DNA of 64,000 nt from contig NZ_LMUQ01000026.1 in assembly GCF_009765865.1 (NCBI RefSeq), positions 185,968 to 249,967 on the forward strand, in the 5' to 3' direction. The notes below the pieces were generated by a model, which searched no databases, had not been told where the DNA came from, and saw nothing but the letters and a program-made list of their open reading frames with translations. The number at the start of each line of letters is the position of its first letter. The first letter of the stretch is position 1. The stretch is from Acidisoma sp. L85 (GTDB lineage Bacteria; Pseudomonadota; Alphaproteobacteria; Acetobacterales; Acetobacteraceae). Below are positions 63,686 to 64,000 of the stretch, piece after piece. The translations under genes and the position numbers were made by a program.

Positions 63686-64000
63686 ATGACCCAGCCCACC
63701 GGGCCTCTTCGACCACCATCGCCGCACGAGCCGGAAGTTCTCGATAGCGATACCCAACATCTGCACAAGATGGGCTACGCGCAGGAACTTTCGCGCCGGA
63801 TGCCACTCTTCTCCAATTTCGCCATATCATTCTCAATTATTTGTATTCTTGCTGGCGGCATCACATCGTTTCAGCTCGGATTCAGCTCGACCGGCGGTTT
63901 CAGCATCGGCGTTGGCTGGCTCATCGGTTCCGTCTTCGCGGTCATCGTCGCATGCTCGATGGCACAGATCGCTTCGGCCTATCCGACGGCGGGTGGCCTT
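63686..64000 (+). CDS. APC-family amino-acid permease, N-terminal part
   Basis: 105 residues are visible before the window ends. A ~38-residue cytoplasmic N-terminus is followed by QELSRRMPLFSNFAISFSI and TM1 IICILAGGITSFQLGF, typical of bacterial APC/GABA-permease-like transporters (amino acid/polyamine/organocation). The ATG at 63686 is preceded by AAAGG at 7 nt. The gene is divergent from the MFS transporter; substrate cannot be assigned from this part. Confidence 0.85.
   Translation, partial: MTQPTGPLRPPSPHEPEVLDSDTQHLHKMGYAQELSRRMPLFSNFAISFSIICILAGGITSFQLGFSSTGGFSIGVGWLIGSVFAVIVACSMAQIASAYPTAGGL

Overview
The window is a high-G+C chromosomal stretch from an alphaproteobacterium. The support is a DUF1491 protein, the order rpmH-rnpA-yidD-yidC-engB-argB, a complete inositol pathway with a fused IolC-DUF2090 kinase, a Brucella-type DXR-like oxidoreductase, and a group I intron in tRNA-Arg(CCT). 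The genus cannot be fixed from the sequence alone. No prophage, plasmid backbone, CRISPR array or intact insertion sequence is visible; one decayed IS110-type transposase fragment is present.

Layout. 0-4.3 kb: end of a ligase-associated exonuclease, its ATP-dependent DNA ligase, a small cytochrome c, a lytic transglycosylase-like protein, an aldo/keto reductase and a small disordered protein. 4.4-8.0 kb: a four-gene overlapping minus-strand operon (GT2 glycosyltransferase, acyl-CoA dehydrogenase-like flavoprotein, PIG-L deacetylase, NodS-like methyltransferase) whose chemistry recalls Nod-factor assembly. 8.1-15.8 kb: S49 peptidase, a large MscS channel, a gamma-glutamyltransferase family protein, a second glycosyltransferase and the IS110 remnant. 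15.8-20.5 kb: divergent mntH/mntR with a 26-bp palindrome between them, a VOC protein, a threonine-aldolase family enzyme and a Gfo/Idh/MocA oxidoreductase.

20.7-34.3 kb is a myo-inositol catabolic island. A minus-strand run iolC-iolD-iolE-iolB-iolA continues into a sugar ABC transporter (ATPase, permease, binding protein) and ends at a hairpin terminator. An RpiR-type regulator lies upstream and iolG is divergent. A GGAA-N6-TTCC palindrome in the divergent gap is a likely regulator site. Inositol would be imported, oxidised by IolG, dehydrated by a protein not seen here (IolE acts on the inosose), opened by IolD, isomerised by IolB, phosphorylated and cleaved by the IolC fusion, and finished by IolA.

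34.5-45.3 kb: small conserved proteins, a DsbA/FrnE thioredoxin-fold protein, an acetamidase with a LysR gene, the intron-split tRNA-Arg(CCT), and a second sugar ABC transporter operon with an SDR epimerase-like protein, a DXR-like/SAF oxidoreductase and a GcvA-type LysR regulator. 45.5-54.6 kb: two alpha/beta hydrolases, a zinc alcohol dehydrogenase, an MscS channel fused to a cyclic-nucleotide-binding domain, gmd-rmd for GDP-D-rhamnose, an NMT1/THI5-type binding protein and a DapA-family lyase. 54.8-60.1 kb: a secreted unknown overlapping argB, then engB, yidC, yidD, rnpA and rpmH with a recognisable promoter. 60.3-64 kb: patatin, an overlapping histidine-kinase-like protein, an MFS transporter and the start of an amino-acid permease.

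A dispersed 85-102 bp palindromic element occurs five times (18.07, 20.56, 34.39, 54.63 and 56.55 kb). Each copy is two inverted half-units, and the hairpin stems covary between copies. Four of the five lie between convergent genes.
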